Shown one piece after another: positions 15,676 to 26,141 of a stretch of DNA of 64,000 nucleotides; the first letter of the stretch is position 1, and each line of letters opens with the position of its first letter. Source of the DNA: Ga0077548 sp035440445 (GTDB lineage Bacteria; Pseudomonadota; Alphaproteobacteria; Rhizobiales; Xanthobacteraceae); assembly GCA_035440445.1 (NCBI GenBank), contig DAORMJ010000018.1, positions 16,919 to 80,918 of the forward strand. Reading direction: 5' to 3'. The notes under the pieces were generated by a model. That model did no database searches. It had not been told where the DNA came from and worked only from the letters and a program-made list of their open reading frames with translations. The translations under genes were made by a program, and so were the position numbers.

Positions 15676-16683
15676 ATGAAAGATATATTTCACGCTTATT
15701 TTAAGCCGTCAGACGACGATTTAAAATCGCTTTGGCACGCGAGCTTAATAAGCTTTGATGCGAATACCTTGCTCAACTTATATAGGTATTCACCCCAATC
15801 TAGTGATGCGCTCATTGAACTAATAAAAACTTGTGCGCCTAGAATCAGGCTTCCTCATCAATTTGCGGAAGAATATTCGCGTAATCGTCCTGCTGTTATT
15901 ATGAGTCAAGTGAAGCGATACGCGGATGCCGAGAGCGATCTCCTGAAATTCGAAACTGAGAAGTTAGGTTCTCAACGTGAGCACCCTTATTTGGACGAAG
16001 AATCAATTTCTGCAATTGATAAGATTAAAAGTGAACTTACTTCTAAGCGAAAGTCGATGGAGAAAATGATCTCCAACGATCCTTATGCGAATTTTCTTCT
16101 TGCGACCTGCGCAGGAAAAATTGGAAATCCGCCAACCGAGGAAGAGTTAGTAGAAATGCATCGCGAGGCGGCCGAGCGTTTCGCTAAAGAGGTGCCGCCG
16201 GGCTACAAAGACCAGACTAAAAAAGGTTTGCCTGGTGCGTATGGAGATTTTATTGCTTGGGAGCAACTAATCTCTATTGCGACTATAGAGAAGAACGACT
16301 TGATAGTTGTGACCGATGACTTGAAGGATGATTGGTGGTGGTCAGTAAATGGCCGAACCGTCGGCCCTAGGCCGGAATTGCTTAATGAGTTTTCAAAGCG
16401 TTCTGGCCAGCGGTTGTGGATGTATAATTCGGAGGGTTTTCTTCGTGCCGCTGAACTCTTCGGTGGAGCGGATGTGCCAACTGGACTAAAAGAGGAGGTG
16501 GGTCGTCAGATTGAAGTTACACGAAAACAGGTTGAAGAAGTCCGTCAGAAACCTACAGCCGACTCGGATTTCAGTTTTCTCAAACAGCTGTTAGCAACCC
16601 CGAAACTAGCTACCGGTTTATCCGGCTCGCTACATGAAAAGCCCTCTTCGTCGCAAAAGCCGACTAGCGGACAAGAGGAATAG
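15676..16683 (+). CDS. PIN-like domain protein (PIN_8/DUF4935), probable ribonuclease
   Basis: A 335-residue protein. The start HAYFKPSDDDLKSLW then ISFDANTLLNLYRYS and LPHQFAEEYSRNR is the PIN_8/DUF4935 pattern. The first Asp (FDANTLL) and the distal acidic motif VVTDDLKDDWWW would bind the metal ions of a PIN nuclease; the middle is charged and helical. Base composition is clearly more AT-rich than the neighbours, as in the next gene, pointing to transfer. PIN_8 proteins are found among candidate phage-defence genes; that role is inference here. A 114-residue protein is encoded four bases downstream. Confidence 0.8.
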   Translation: MKDIFHAYFKPSDDDLKSLWHASLISFDANTLLNLYRYSPQSSDALIELIKTCAPRIRLPHQFAEEYSRNRPAVIMSQVKRYADAESDLLKFETEKLGSQREHPYLDEESISAIDKIKSELTSKRKSMEKMISNDPYANFLLATCAGKIGNPPTEEELVEMHREAAERFAKEVPPGYKDQTKKGLPGAYGDFIAWEQLISIATIEKNDLIVVTDDLKDDWWWSVNGRTVGPRPELLNEFSKRSGQRLWMYNSEGFLRAAELFGGADVPTGLKEEVGRQIEVTRKQVEEVRQKPTADSDFSFLKQLLATPKLATGLSGSLHEKPSSSQKPTSGQEE

Positions 16684-16687
16684 TAAC

Positions 16688-17032
16688 ATGGCTATTCGCT
16701 TGTTCTGCAAAGAGCCGAAAGTGCTGGATAAAAAAATAAAGGCCGCATTTGATGACGGCGTATTTTCTGATTGGAAATTAGACTCTGATGGTGATTTTAC
16801 TTTCGTTTCGGAAGAATGGGAAAATACTGCATGGATGCGGCCGAAAGTTTTAGAGGATAGAATTGTCTTCAATATCCTTGGCGCAAAAAGTAAATCGATG
16901 ACCCGCGAGGTATATGCAGTTTACCATTGCCGGTTCGTGGAAATGCTGTTGTCTCATTTCGATACTGATTTCATTCGCGTGACAGTGACGGCACTCCCAG
17001 ACAAAGGCGATATCTTGCCTACTGTTGACTAG
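16688..17032 (+). CDS. Unknown 114-residue protein paired with the PIN-like gene
   Basis: Starts with ATG four bases after the stop of the PIN-like gene and shares its AT-rich composition, so the two were probably acquired and are transcribed together. It is acidic, without signal peptide or membrane segment, and looks alpha/beta (DWKLDSDGDFTFVSEEW, REVYAVYHCRFVEMLLSHF). No family recognised. The stop TAG overlaps the convergent DoxX stop in a shared CTAG. A partner or immunity role for the nuclease is possible but unproven. Confidence 0.65.
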   Translation: MAIRLFCKEPKVLDKKIKAAFDDGVFSDWKLDSDGDFTFVSEEWENTAWMRPKVLEDRIVFNILGAKSKSMTREVYAVYHCRFVEMLLSHFDTDFIRVTVTALPDKGDILPTVD

Positions 17033-17416
17033 ATTATTCGTTTGAGCGACCAATCCACCACCCGCGCCGCGTATAAACAAAGCCACGCAATAACCGGCTG
17101 AAACGCCAGACGCGGTGCGTGGTACCACCAGCTATCCGGAGTTGGCGGCAACGAAATGCCTTCGATCGCGTGTTTGAAATTCGCGGGCCAGACCGCGAGC
17201 ACATAAAGCGCGAGCAGAATGCCGGCAGCTTTCCTCGTTTTCGGAAATACCAGCATCGCGGCAAGGATCAGTTCCAGAACGCCGGTCGCGATCGCGCGGA
17301 TACGGCACCCAGCTTGGCGTAATGAGTACCAGCGCATCGGTCGCACGGAAATACAGCACGGCACCGCCTGCGAAAAATGCGGCGAGCAGAACCCGTAAGA
17401 CAGCGCGATGACTCAC
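17029..17416 (-). pseudogene. DoxX-like membrane protein gene, frameshifted
   Basis: Two overlapping minus-strand frames join into one DoxX-family protein. The N-terminal part (start GTG 17416) reads VLLAAFFAGGAVLYFRATD and ITPSWVPYPR; after about position 17290 the second frame continues ATGVLELILAAMLVFP, LYVLAVWPANFKHA and DSWWYHAPRLAFQP. A loss of two bases (or gain of one) in the GC-rich stretch near 17285-17295 explains this. It may be a true mutation or a sequencing error. DoxX proteins are four-helix membrane proteins linked to redox stress. It follows the DUF2188 gene by 10 bases. Confidence 0.75.
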
Positions 17417-17426
17417 GTTGCCTGTG

Positions 17427-17666
17427 TCAGCCCTTCACGTCCGTCTCCGGCCGGTCGGTCCCGGATGCGGTTTCGGTGTGCCAGGTGCCGTTTTCGTCTT
17501 CGTATTCGATGACGTGTGTGTCGCCGGGCGTGCGCTGCTCCTGCGCCGCGCGCTTCGCCGCCTTCAGTGCGGCATCATGCGTCGGGAAGGGCTCGGAGAA
17601 GGTGCCGTCCGCGGTATAGGCCCAGCCGCTGTCGTGGCGGACGACCTTATAAATGATATGCGCCAT
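17427..17666 (-). CDS. DUF2188 family protein
   Basis: A 79-residue protein: MAHIIYKVVRHDSGWAYTAD, then TFPTHDAALKAAKRAAQEQ-type helix and a C-terminal IEYEDENGTWHTE. This short beta-beta-alpha-beta pattern is DUF2188. Its ATG lies two bases after the thiC stop, so it is likely co-transcribed with thiC under the TPP riboswitch. Function unknown. Confidence 0.85.
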   Translation of the reverse strand: MAHIIYKVVRHDSGWAYTADGTFSEPFPTHDAALKAAKRAAQEQRTPGDTHVIEYEDENGTWHTETASGTDRPETDVKG

Positions 17667-17668
17667 GG

Positions 17669-19531
<1,863 letters not shown>

Positions 19532-19627
19532 GGCAGCCTCGCTTTCACGCGCAAATACGCCGGCGCGAATGCGCGCCCGCGAAAAATAGACGGATTGATA
19601 GATGTGGAACTGGTGTCCGTAACATTG

Positions 19628-19718
19628 TCCTGTCCCTTCGCCGGCATGACCCGGATCAGGTTCAAAGGGTCACCGCATGAATTGCGGAATCTCAGCCCGG
19701 CAGGGCCCCCCTCGGAAC
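19628..19718 (-). promoter_or_regulatory. TPP riboswitch (THI element)
   Basis: On the minus strand the aptamer is recognised by CTGAGATTCC, followed by ACCCTTTGAACCTGATC and CATGCCGGCGAAGGGA, the conserved thi-box core. It lies upstream of thiC and should lower thiC expression when thiamin pyrophosphate is abundant. Confidence 0.96.
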
Positions 19719-19874
19719 GCGCGCAGTTTTGGCTTTTCCTGCGGGCTCGTCAATGGCGCGGCGAGGTTCTACGCTGGTTCCCGGGCCCATCCGCACGGCG
19801 GCGATGCTGGTGAAATACCCGGCCTCGAGCATCCGCAAGGTGAAACAGGGCGGCTGCGTCGAGGCGGCCTAACG

Positions 19875-20456
19875 TCAGGTCCGCAAGGCAGCGCGCACCG
19901 CGGCGGCAATCGTGTCATCGATTTCCTGCGGCGGGATCGCCTGCGGAAGAAAGACCCGCACCGCGCCGAGGGGGATCCCGACGACGGCGACTGCGAGCTT
20001 TTCTTTGCCGCGCGTGTCGGCGGGAAACAGACGGGAGGCGGCATTGGCGACTGCTTCGCGCATGGCAGCGGCCTGTTCGCTCGCGCGCTGACGGTATTCG
20101 TCGGGTGCGTGCGGCCGGATGAATTCTTCTTTCCGGTGTGCGCTCAACACCGACGCGGCGGCGTGATCGCTTCTCGCGAAACGCGGTGTCGCGAGCGCGC
20201 ATTCGATGGCGCCCGCTTCGTTCGCCATTTCGGAAAGCAGTGGAAGCACCATCTGTTGAAAACGGCCGTTTGCCGCAAGCCAGACCTCAGCCAGCAGCGC
20301 GTCGCGCGAGGCCACGCGGTGATAGATAGACCCCGTGGGTACGCCCGCAGCTTTCGAGACTGCCGCGATCGATACGCCGGCAGCCCCCACCCGAGCAGCC
20401 ACGAGCGTTGCGGCATCGATGAGCGCTGACTGGTCGATCGAAGCAGGGCGGGCCAT
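19875..20456 (-). CDS. TetR family transcriptional regulator
   Basis: A 193-residue protein with an N-terminal helix-turn-helix (ALIDAATLVAARVGAAG, then SKAAGVPTGSIYHRVASRDAL) and a helical ligand-binding half. A perfect 22-bp palindrome starts eight bases upstream of the start codon and a second one with identical half-sites lies at 20897-20918. It is divergent from the small exported-protein gene at 20593. Ligand and targets unknown; autoregulation inferred. Confidence 0.9.
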   Translation of the reverse strand: MARPASIDQSALIDAATLVAARVGAAGVSIAAVSKAAGVPTGSIYHRVASRDALLAEVWLAANGRFQQMVLPLLSEMANEAGAIECALATPRFARSDHAAASVLSAHRKEEFIRPHAPDEYRQRASEQAAAMREAVANAASRLFPADTRGKEKLAVAVVGIPLGAVRVFLPQAIPPQEIDDTIAAAVRAALRT

Positions 20457-20463
20457 TGCGGAA

Positions 20464-20485
20464 TATTAGAATTTAAATTCTAATA
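20464..20485. promoter_or_regulatory. Perfect 22-bp palindrome, probable TetR operator
   Basis: The core TTAGAATTTAAATTCTAA (TTAGAAT-N4-ATTCTAA), extended by two bases on each side, is a perfect inverted repeat directly upstream of the minus-strand tetR gene. A matching palindrome lies at 20897-20918. Confidence 0.7.
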
Positions 20486-20592
20486 ATGCAAAAATATCCC
20501 TTTTGCATTGCACAAATGCCGCAGAACCAACGCTCATTTGGGACGTTTATTTTCCATAGGGCGGTGGAAATGCACATGAAGGAGACCCATCC

Positions 20593-20853
20593 ATGAGAAA
20601 GATCATTCTCGCGTCCGTCGCGGTAATCGCATTGATTGCGGGTCTGGGTCCGGTCAAGGCCGAGGAACCCGGCGAACAGCAGCTTCTATCCCAGCGCGGG
20701 ACCCTGCAGGGCAACCAGATTGGCAGCTCCAGCTACGGTTCTTCGCCCCTGACCTCTTCGGAATTTTTCGTCAGTGAGCGCTATGGCCCGGTCGGATATG
20801 TTCCGATTGTAGGCCCCGCTGTTGGCGGCGTTCTTTTCGGAACCGTGAACTAA
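20593..20853 (+). CDS. Small exported protein, unknown function
   Basis: An 86-residue protein with a clear ribosome-binding site (AAGGAGA) before the ATG. The signal peptide ends VKAE; the mature part is Ser/Gly-rich with a C-terminal YVPIVGPAVGGVLFG stretch. It is divergent from a tetR gene and flanked by two palindromes with the same half-site. It ends at a strong terminator. Family not recognised. Confidence 0.75.
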   Translation: MRKIILASVAVIALIAGLGPVKAEEPGEQQLLSQRGTLQGNQIGSSSYGSSPLTSSEFFVSERYGPVGYVPIVGPAVGGVLFGTVN

Positions 20854-20862
20854 CGCGATCTT

Positions 20863-20892
20863 GCGCCCCGGCTTCGCCGGGGTGCTTTTTTG
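20863..20892 (+). terminator. Rho-independent terminator
   Basis: GCGCCCCGGC-TTC-GCCGGGGTGC stem-loop followed by a T run, ten bases after the small-protein stop. Confidence 0.85.
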
Positions 20893-20896
20893 CTAC

Positions 20897-20918
20897 TTTT
20901 AGAATATATATTCTAAAA
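20897..20918. promoter_or_regulatory. Second perfect 22-bp palindrome with the same half-sites, upstream of thyA
   Basis: The core TTAGAATATATATTCTAA has the same TTAGAAT-N4-ATTCTAA arrangement as the palindrome at 20464-20485; only the spacer and outer bases differ. It lies between the terminator and the thyA start at 21014, in the probable thyA promoter region. Confidence 0.65.
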
Positions 20919-21013
20919 CTATTCAGACGTTTCGGCGCGATAAGAATCAGCGCATGGATGCGCAAGCGGTGGAGGAGAGGTAGTCTCTCTCAAGTTCAGA
21001 CAGGGTGATCGCC

Positions 21014-21808
21014 GTGCGGCAATACCTCGATCTTGTTGAGCGCATCATTCAGACCGGCGTTGCAAAAGGCGACCGGACCGGCACGGGTACTTTGTCCGTC
21101 TTTGGCCACCAGCTGCGCTTCGACCTCTCCGAAGGTTTTCCGCTCGTCACAACCAAAAAGCTCGCGCTGAAAGCTATTGTTCACGAGCTCCTGTGGTTTC
21201 TCGCGGGTGACACGAACATCAGATACCTCTCCGATCATGGCGTCACGATCTGGGACGAGTGGGCCGACGCCAAGGGCAATCTTGGCCCGGTTTATGGAAA
21301 ACAGTGGCGCTCGTGGGCGACGCCCGATGGCGGCACCATCGACCAGATCAAGGATCTGATTTCCGAGATCAGAACCAATCCGAATTCGCGCCGCCTGATC
21401 GTGAGCGCGTGGAATCCGGCGGACCTGCCGAAGATGGCGCTCGCGCCGTGCCATTGCCTGTTCCAGTTCTGGGTCGGCGACGGGAAACTTTCCTGCCAGC
21501 TTTACCAGCGTTCGGCCGATGTGTTTCTCGGCGTACCGTTCAATATCGCGTCCTACGCGCTGCTTACGCAGATGATCGCGCAGGTCACGGGGCTGAAGCC
21601 CGGCGACTTCGTGCATTCGTTCGGTGACGTGCACCTTTACAACAATCACCGCGAGCAGGCCGAATTGCAGCTCTCGCGCGCGCCGCGTCCGCTGCCGACG
21701 CTGAAGCTCAATCAGGACGTGAAGGACATCTTCTCTTTCCGTTACGAGGATATCGAGTTCGAGCATTACGATCCGCATCCAGCAATCAAAGCACCCGTCG
21801 CGGTCTAA
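21014..21808 (+). CDS. thyA: Thymidylate synthase
   Basis: A 264-residue enzyme, the usual ThyA length. It methylates dUMP to dTMP using methylenetetrahydrofolate. Hallmarks: RTGTGTLSVFGHQLRF, FPLVTTKK, HELLWFLAGDTN, GPVYGKQWR, the catalytic Cys in LAPCHCLFQF, and LYQRSADVFLGVPFNIASYALL. I chose GTG 21014 rather than GTG 21005, because AGGGTGA upstream gives proper ribosome-binding spacing and the protein then begins RQYLDL like its homologues. Confidence 0.97.
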   Translation: MRQYLDLVERIIQTGVAKGDRTGTGTLSVFGHQLRFDLSEGFPLVTTKKLALKAIVHELLWFLAGDTNIRYLSDHGVTIWDEWADAKGNLGPVYGKQWRSWATPDGGTIDQIKDLISEIRTNPNSRRLIVSAWNPADLPKMALAPCHCLFQFWVGDGKLSCQLYQRSADVFLGVPFNIASYALLTQMIAQVTGLKPGDFVHSFGDVHLYNNHREQAELQLSRAPRPLPTLKLNQDVKDIFSFRYEDIEFEHYDPHPAIKAPVAV

Positions 21809-21810
21809 TC

Positions 21811-22281
21811 ATGAAGTTTCGCTGTTTCGCCTTATGCGCGGCACTCCTGTTCCTGTCTTTACCGGCAGCGTCGCAGGGCAATGACGCCAAGACTTTCATC
21901 GAGAACATCTACAAGCAGTATCTCGGCAAGAACACGCCAAGCATCGATTTCAGTTCTCGTGCAGGTCTCGAGCAGTATTTCACGCCTTCGCTCGCCGAGT
22001 TGATCGACAACGACGCGAAGGAAGCGGAGAAGCAGCAGGAAGCGCCACTGCTTAACGGCGATCCCTTCGTCGATGCGCAGGACTGGGAGATTACCGATCC
22101 GGTTGTCACGGTGCAGGCCGGCGGCGATGGCAAGGGTGCGACCGCGAGCGCGACCTTCAACAACTTCGGTAAAGCCGTGACCGTGCGTTACATTCTGGTG
22201 ATGACGCCGAAAGGCTGGCGCATCGACAACATCATCTGGAATGAAGGCGATCTGCGCGGGCTTTATCAACCGCCGAAATAA
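21811..22281 (+). CDS. DUF3828-like exported protein
   Basis: A 156-residue protein with a signal peptide ending PAASQ. The sequence FIENIYKQYLGKN, then LAELIDNDAKEAEK, DPFVDAQDWEITDPVV and VRYILVMTPKGWRIDNI, fits the DUF3828 (NTF2-like) pattern. It starts two bases after the thyA stop and probably shares its transcript. Periplasmic; function unknown. Confidence 0.8.
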   Translation: MKFRCFALCAALLFLSLPAASQGNDAKTFIENIYKQYLGKNTPSIDFSSRAGLEQYFTPSLAELIDNDAKEAEKQQEAPLLNGDPFVDAQDWEITDPVVTVQAGGDGKGATASATFNNFGKAVTVRYILVMTPKGWRIDNIIWNEGDLRGLYQPPK

Positions 22282-22677
22282 TCAGGGCCAGTAAAGGCCG
22301 GTGACGATGGCGATAATCGCCAGAAACGAAACGCCCCATACGACCGAGCGCCAATAGGCAATCCCTGCCGCATAGAGCGGCAGATAAACAATCCGCGCAA
22401 TCAGGTAGGCCCACGCGCCATAAACAGTCAGGGCATTGTGCCGGTTCGCAAGATGCGCGACCAGCACTGCCACCGCGAAGAAGGCGAAGGTTTCGAGATA
22501 ATTCCGGAACGCGCGATCGAGACGTCCGGGCATGCCGCGAAGCGGCTCTTTCGGCTCGTCGCGCGGGCCAGCATTCCAGTCGATGCCGCGGACTTTGGTC
22601 GCGGCATTCGCTGCGATGAACAAATGCGCGAAGCCAAGCAGGATCGCGAGCGCGAGAGCAGTCAGTTCCGTGGTCAT
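22282..22677 (-). CDS. MAPEG family membrane protein
   Basis: A 131-residue protein with four hydrophobic helices. The segment RLDRAFRNYLETFAFFA and the later YLIARIVYLPLYAAGI match the MAPEG family (membrane-associated eicosanoid/glutathione metabolism fold). Bacterial members are mostly uncharacterised. Its stop abuts that of the convergent DUF3828 gene. Confidence 0.9.
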   Translation of the reverse strand: MTTELTALALAILLGFAHLFIAANAATKVRGIDWNAGPRDEPKEPLRGMPGRLDRAFRNYLETFAFFAVAVLVAHLANRHNALTVYGAWAYLIARIVYLPLYAAGIAYWRSVVWGVSFLAIIAIVTGLYWP

Positions 22678-22759
22678 GAACGTCTGCTATCGCGCGGCTC
22701 GCGCGAATGCAAACGCGCGAACCCTTGCCGGTGCTGCCTCGTGCAAATAGGGCCGGCGG

Positions 22760-23248
22760 CTAATTGCGCCGGCGCACTGGGCCATCGAAAATAAACGGCG
22801 CCTGCACATAGGCGCGGATAAGCTCGTCCACTCTCCGGCGCTGCGGATCGCTGAGTTTCCCCGAGAGAGGCTCCGAGGCATCGGCAAGTGCACGAATTTC
22901 GTCCGCGCGGAAGGTGAGCGCTTCGGCGTGCTTACGCAGCGCTTCGGCATGGGTCAGCTGCTTGCCGTCTTTTTCAGCATCGCGCTTTTCCTGCTCTTCC
23001 CTGACCTTGATGCTGCGCTCCGCGCGCTTGCGGGAAATGTCTTTCAACGCGGCCTCGAAGCGATTCCAGTCGTCCTGCTGATCGTCGGCGAGCCGGAGAT
23101 TGGCTTTGAGCTGGGCAATCCGCGCGTCTTCGCGGGCAATGATCTGGTTGATGGTCGCGCGCTCGTTATCCCCGCGGTTTTGTGCAGCAACGGGGAGGGC
23201 AAGGACTGCCGCCAGAGGCAGTGCGAGCAGAACGGAACGTGTTTTCAT
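22760..23248 (-). CDS. LTXXQ/Spy-CpxP-like periplasmic protein
   Basis: A 162-residue protein from the ATG at 23248; the frame extends 20 codons upstream without support. The signal peptide ends PVAAQ. The mature part is helical and highly charged: ARIAQLKANLRLADDQQDDWNRF and later LSGKLSDPQRRRVDEL are the two degenerate LTxxQ-type repeats of the Spy/CpxP family. A role in envelope stress or chaperoning is inferred from the family. A paralogue lies upstream. Confidence 0.82.
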   Translation of the reverse strand: MKTRSVLLALPLAAVLALPVAAQNRGDNERATINQIIAREDARIAQLKANLRLADDQQDDWNRFEAALKDISRKRAERSIKVREEQEKRDAEKDGKQLTHAEALRKHAEALTFRADEIRALADASEPLSGKLSDPQRRRVDELIRAYVQAPFIFDGPVRRRN

Positions 23249-23326
23249 GAGAGTTCTCCTGATCCGGCGGGAGAAACGCCTGGCGGGCCACTTCGTTGCC
23301 GATGGCATCGATCAAATGGGCAGGGA

Positions 23327-23372
23327 TCAAAAAAGTGTTGGGCCGCGAGGGGGGCAACTCGCGGCCCAACGA
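23327..23372 (-). terminator. Rho-independent terminator
   Basis: On the minus strand GTTGGGCCGCGAG and CTCGCGGCCCAAC form a long stem followed by ACTTTTTTG. It ends the LTXXQ gene at 23474-24064. Confidence 0.85.
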
Positions 23373-23473
23373 CAGAAGCGTCGCTACAAGGATGGAGAGA
23401 ATGACCCTTTGGAGGTCAGCGACAGGCTTCCGGTTCTGTATTTAGGTACGCAATCCGATTTTCCAAGGCCCGT

Positions 23474-24064
23474 TCAGCCGCGGCGCGGACCGTCATCGCG
23501 ATCATGATGCCGGCGGTGATGCCAGCCTTTGCCGCGGGGCTGGATCAGCGTTTGCAGACGGCGCTTCTGCGCTTCGTCGAGCGTCGCATAAAGCGGCTGG
23601 GCGGCGTCGGCAAAACGCTTCAGGTCGGCAGCGCGTTCGGCCATGGCGTCAGCACGCTTGCGTAGGCGGTCGATCTGGTCGACCGGCGGACGCTCCTTGT
23701 TTTCCTTCCATTCGGCGCGGCGCTTTTTCCACTCTTCGCGGCGCTCGGCCATACGGTCCGACCACTTCTTACCGAGTTCGCGGGTGGTCTGTTCCACCGG
23801 GCCCCAGAGCTTTTCCTGTTCGGCCGTAAGCTTCAGGCCGGCTTTGACGGCGGCAATGCGTGCATCGAGAAACGCCGCGCGATCTTCGGCGCTCATGCGG
23901 TGATGGCGGCGGCCATGCCAGCCTTTCGGGCCGTCCTGCATGCGCTCGACCATTCGATCGAAGCGGTCGCCCTGCTTGTCCTGGCCTTGCGCATAAGCGG
24001 CAACGCAGAGGCCGGTGCCGACAAGGGCAACAGAGGCGACGCTGGCGATAACCCATTTCTTCAT
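23474..24064 (-). CDS. LTXXQ/Spy-CpxP-like periplasmic protein, paralogue
   Basis: A 196-residue protein from the ATG at 24064. A signal peptide ends AAYAQ. LKLTAEQEKLWGPVEQ is a clean LTxxQ motif, with YATLDEAQKRRLQTL as the second repeat. The region between is rich in Arg, Lys, Glu and Trp, and both ends of the mature protein are His-rich (GRRHHR near the start, HHRRHHDRD at the C-terminus), which could bind metal as in some CpxP/CnrX relatives; this is inference. Its own terminator separates it from the paralogue downstream. Confidence 0.85.
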   Translation of the reverse strand: MKKWVIASVASVALVGTGLCVAAYAQGQDKQGDRFDRMVERMQDGPKGWHGRRHHRMSAEDRAAFLDARIAAVKAGLKLTAEQEKLWGPVEQTTRELGKKWSDRMAERREEWKKRRAEWKENKERPPVDQIDRLRKRADAMAERAADLKRFADAAQPLYATLDEAQKRRLQTLIQPRGKGWHHRRHHDRDDGPRRG

Positions 24065-24189
24065 GACTTGAATTCTCCGAAGGGAGGCAACCTCCCGATG
24101 GAGAAAACATGATCCGCGCAGCGGCAATCTTCAAATGAAACTTACGTAAGGCGATCGTTAGCGTTTTGTAATGCTACGGAAAGGTTAGC

Positions 24190-26104
24190 TTACCGAGGCG
24201 AGGCTTTCAGATCGTAAAGTTCAGGGAATGCCATTTCCGTCAGGGCGCCGCCGAGACGAAGTTGATAGGTTTGGCCAGCGCGATTTGGCGACAAACTCCA
24301 CAAAGCAGGATCGACGCGCGCCGCATTTTTCCGCACCCATTCCCGAAGTGCGATTTCGCCTTGCTGATCGCGTCTCGAAAGCGAGAAGCCGCCGATCATG
24401 ACGAAACGCACAGTGCCGCTTTCCGCAAGAGCTGCGAATTTATCCGCGGTCAAGATCGGATCGGTGCCGAGATAGCCGCCAATCGCAATCACCGGTTCGC
24501 CGGTTGCGACAATGATCGGGCCGGCGAGCAGTGCGTTTTCGACGGCGACAAGAAATTTTTCGCCGCTGCGATGTTGCTGCAAGAATGCGATCAACTTCTC
24601 ACGGGCAGGTGCCGCACGCCGCGGATTTGTTCGCAGGGTGTCGGACGTCGTTTCTGAGAACGCGGCAAGCGACGCGAGTGGAGCCGCAACATTGGGCCGT
24701 ATCAGCACGACGCTGAGCGCGCTTGCCAGTGGCAGCAAAAGCATTGCGACGATCGGCAGGGCCGCGAGTGCAGGAGCCCTTCGCGGAATATTGCCCATGA
24801 AGAGAATTGCAGAGAGTGCGGCAAGCCCACATGCGACGCCGGCGGTGACGTTCAGCCAGAGCGGCGCATGGCCTTGCGTTTGTCCGGCGAAAATCCCTGC
24901 TTGCCAGCAGGCCGTGATGAGGATCGCTGCAGCGGCTAGCCAGCCCGGCGAATTTCCGTTCTCGTGTCGCGAGNNNNNNNNNNNNNNNNNNNNNNNNNNN
25001 NNNNNNNNNNNNNNNNNNNAGCGCTGCAAGATAATAGGTGTGAAACGGCCCGCCTGCCGCACTGAACACGACCCAGTAGCTCGCGAGCCAGCCTCCCCAG
25101 ATTGCAATGGCGATCCGTTGCGTGCGGCTCCCGCGCGAACGCATAACCAGAAGGATTCCGGCAAGCGCGAGCGGAAGCAGCCATGCGGCTTGTCCGGCCT
25201 GTAACGCACGAAACAGGCGAAGCGGGCCGACTGGGGATGCGTCGTAGAGAACAGGACGCGGCCTATCGGATTGCACCGGCGCATTCGGCTGCATGAAGCG
25301 CGCGGCGCCGTTGTGGAGAAGCGCGACCTCCAGCATGGAATTGTGCTTCGTGCTGCCGGCATAGGGCCGCTTGTCCACCGGCGCGAGATCGAACGCGGTT
25401 GCCCAGGAAAGCGCGAGCACGATCATCAGTCCGCCCGCGATTGCCTGAAATTTCAGATGGCGAACAAACGAGATGTTTCTGTTGAAGATGAAAAAGGTAA
25501 GGGCGATCGCCGGTGCGAGAATCAGCGCCGCCGCCATCTTTACGTTGAAGCCGATGCCGAGCATCAGCATGGCGCCGCAGAGGTCGCGCAGGAGTCCGGT
25601 TTCGGCCGCGCGCATCCCCAACCATGCGGCGAGCAGAAGGACGACGATCAGGCAGCTTTCGGTGTTGTTGGATCGGTCGATCGCGACACTCGCCGGCGTC
25701 AGCGCGAGAAAACACGCGGCGATGAGGGCGGTCCGGTCGCCGAACGTCCGCCGTACGATGAGAAAGACCAGCAGGATCGCCGCAAGCCCGAGCAGCACCT
25801 GCGGCAGCAGCGAGTTCAGTGCGCTGAAGCCAAAAAGCTTCGCGAACAGCGCCTGTATCCAGATTGCCAGCGGCGGTTTGTCCAGCGTGACGAAGCCGCC
25901 GGGATCGAAGGAATTGAAGAAAACGTTATGCCAGCTTTGCAGCATGCCGCGGACGGCGGCTGCGTAATATTCGCGGCCGTAGTCGTTTGCGCTCAGATTC
26001 CAAAGACGGATTAACGCCGCGAGCGCAAGGATCGCGGCAAGCGGGAGAGCGGTAGCAGCGCGCAGCATTGGAGCAATGCTGCGCGCTTTCGCGGTTTGTT
26101 TCAA
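24190..26104 (-). CDS. GT39-type glycosyltransferase, interrupted by an assembly gap
   Basis: The N-terminal half (26104 to 25020) has PMT/ArnT hallmarks: NDYGREYYAAAVRGM with an acidic loop, then GGFVTLDKPPLAIWIQ, and many membrane helices. The C-terminal half (24973 to 24190) continues with helices and a soluble tail (LIAFLQQHRSGEKFLVAV, GEPVIAIGGYLGTDPILT, GTVRFVMIGGF) typical of this family. The halves are in different frames only because 46 N separate them; an in-frame protein needs a gap divisible by three. Such enzymes move sugars from polyprenyl carriers to lipid or protein. The acceptor is unknown. Confidence 0.85.
24974..25019. other. Run of 46 N (assembly gap)
   Basis: Undetermined bases inside the GT39 gene. 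The coding frame on each side requires a true length that is a multiple of three, so 46 is probably a placeholder or estimate. Confidence 0.99.
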
Positions 26105-26141
26105 ATGAACTTTGCGTAAAACCGCATTCCGCGTTGTGGTT

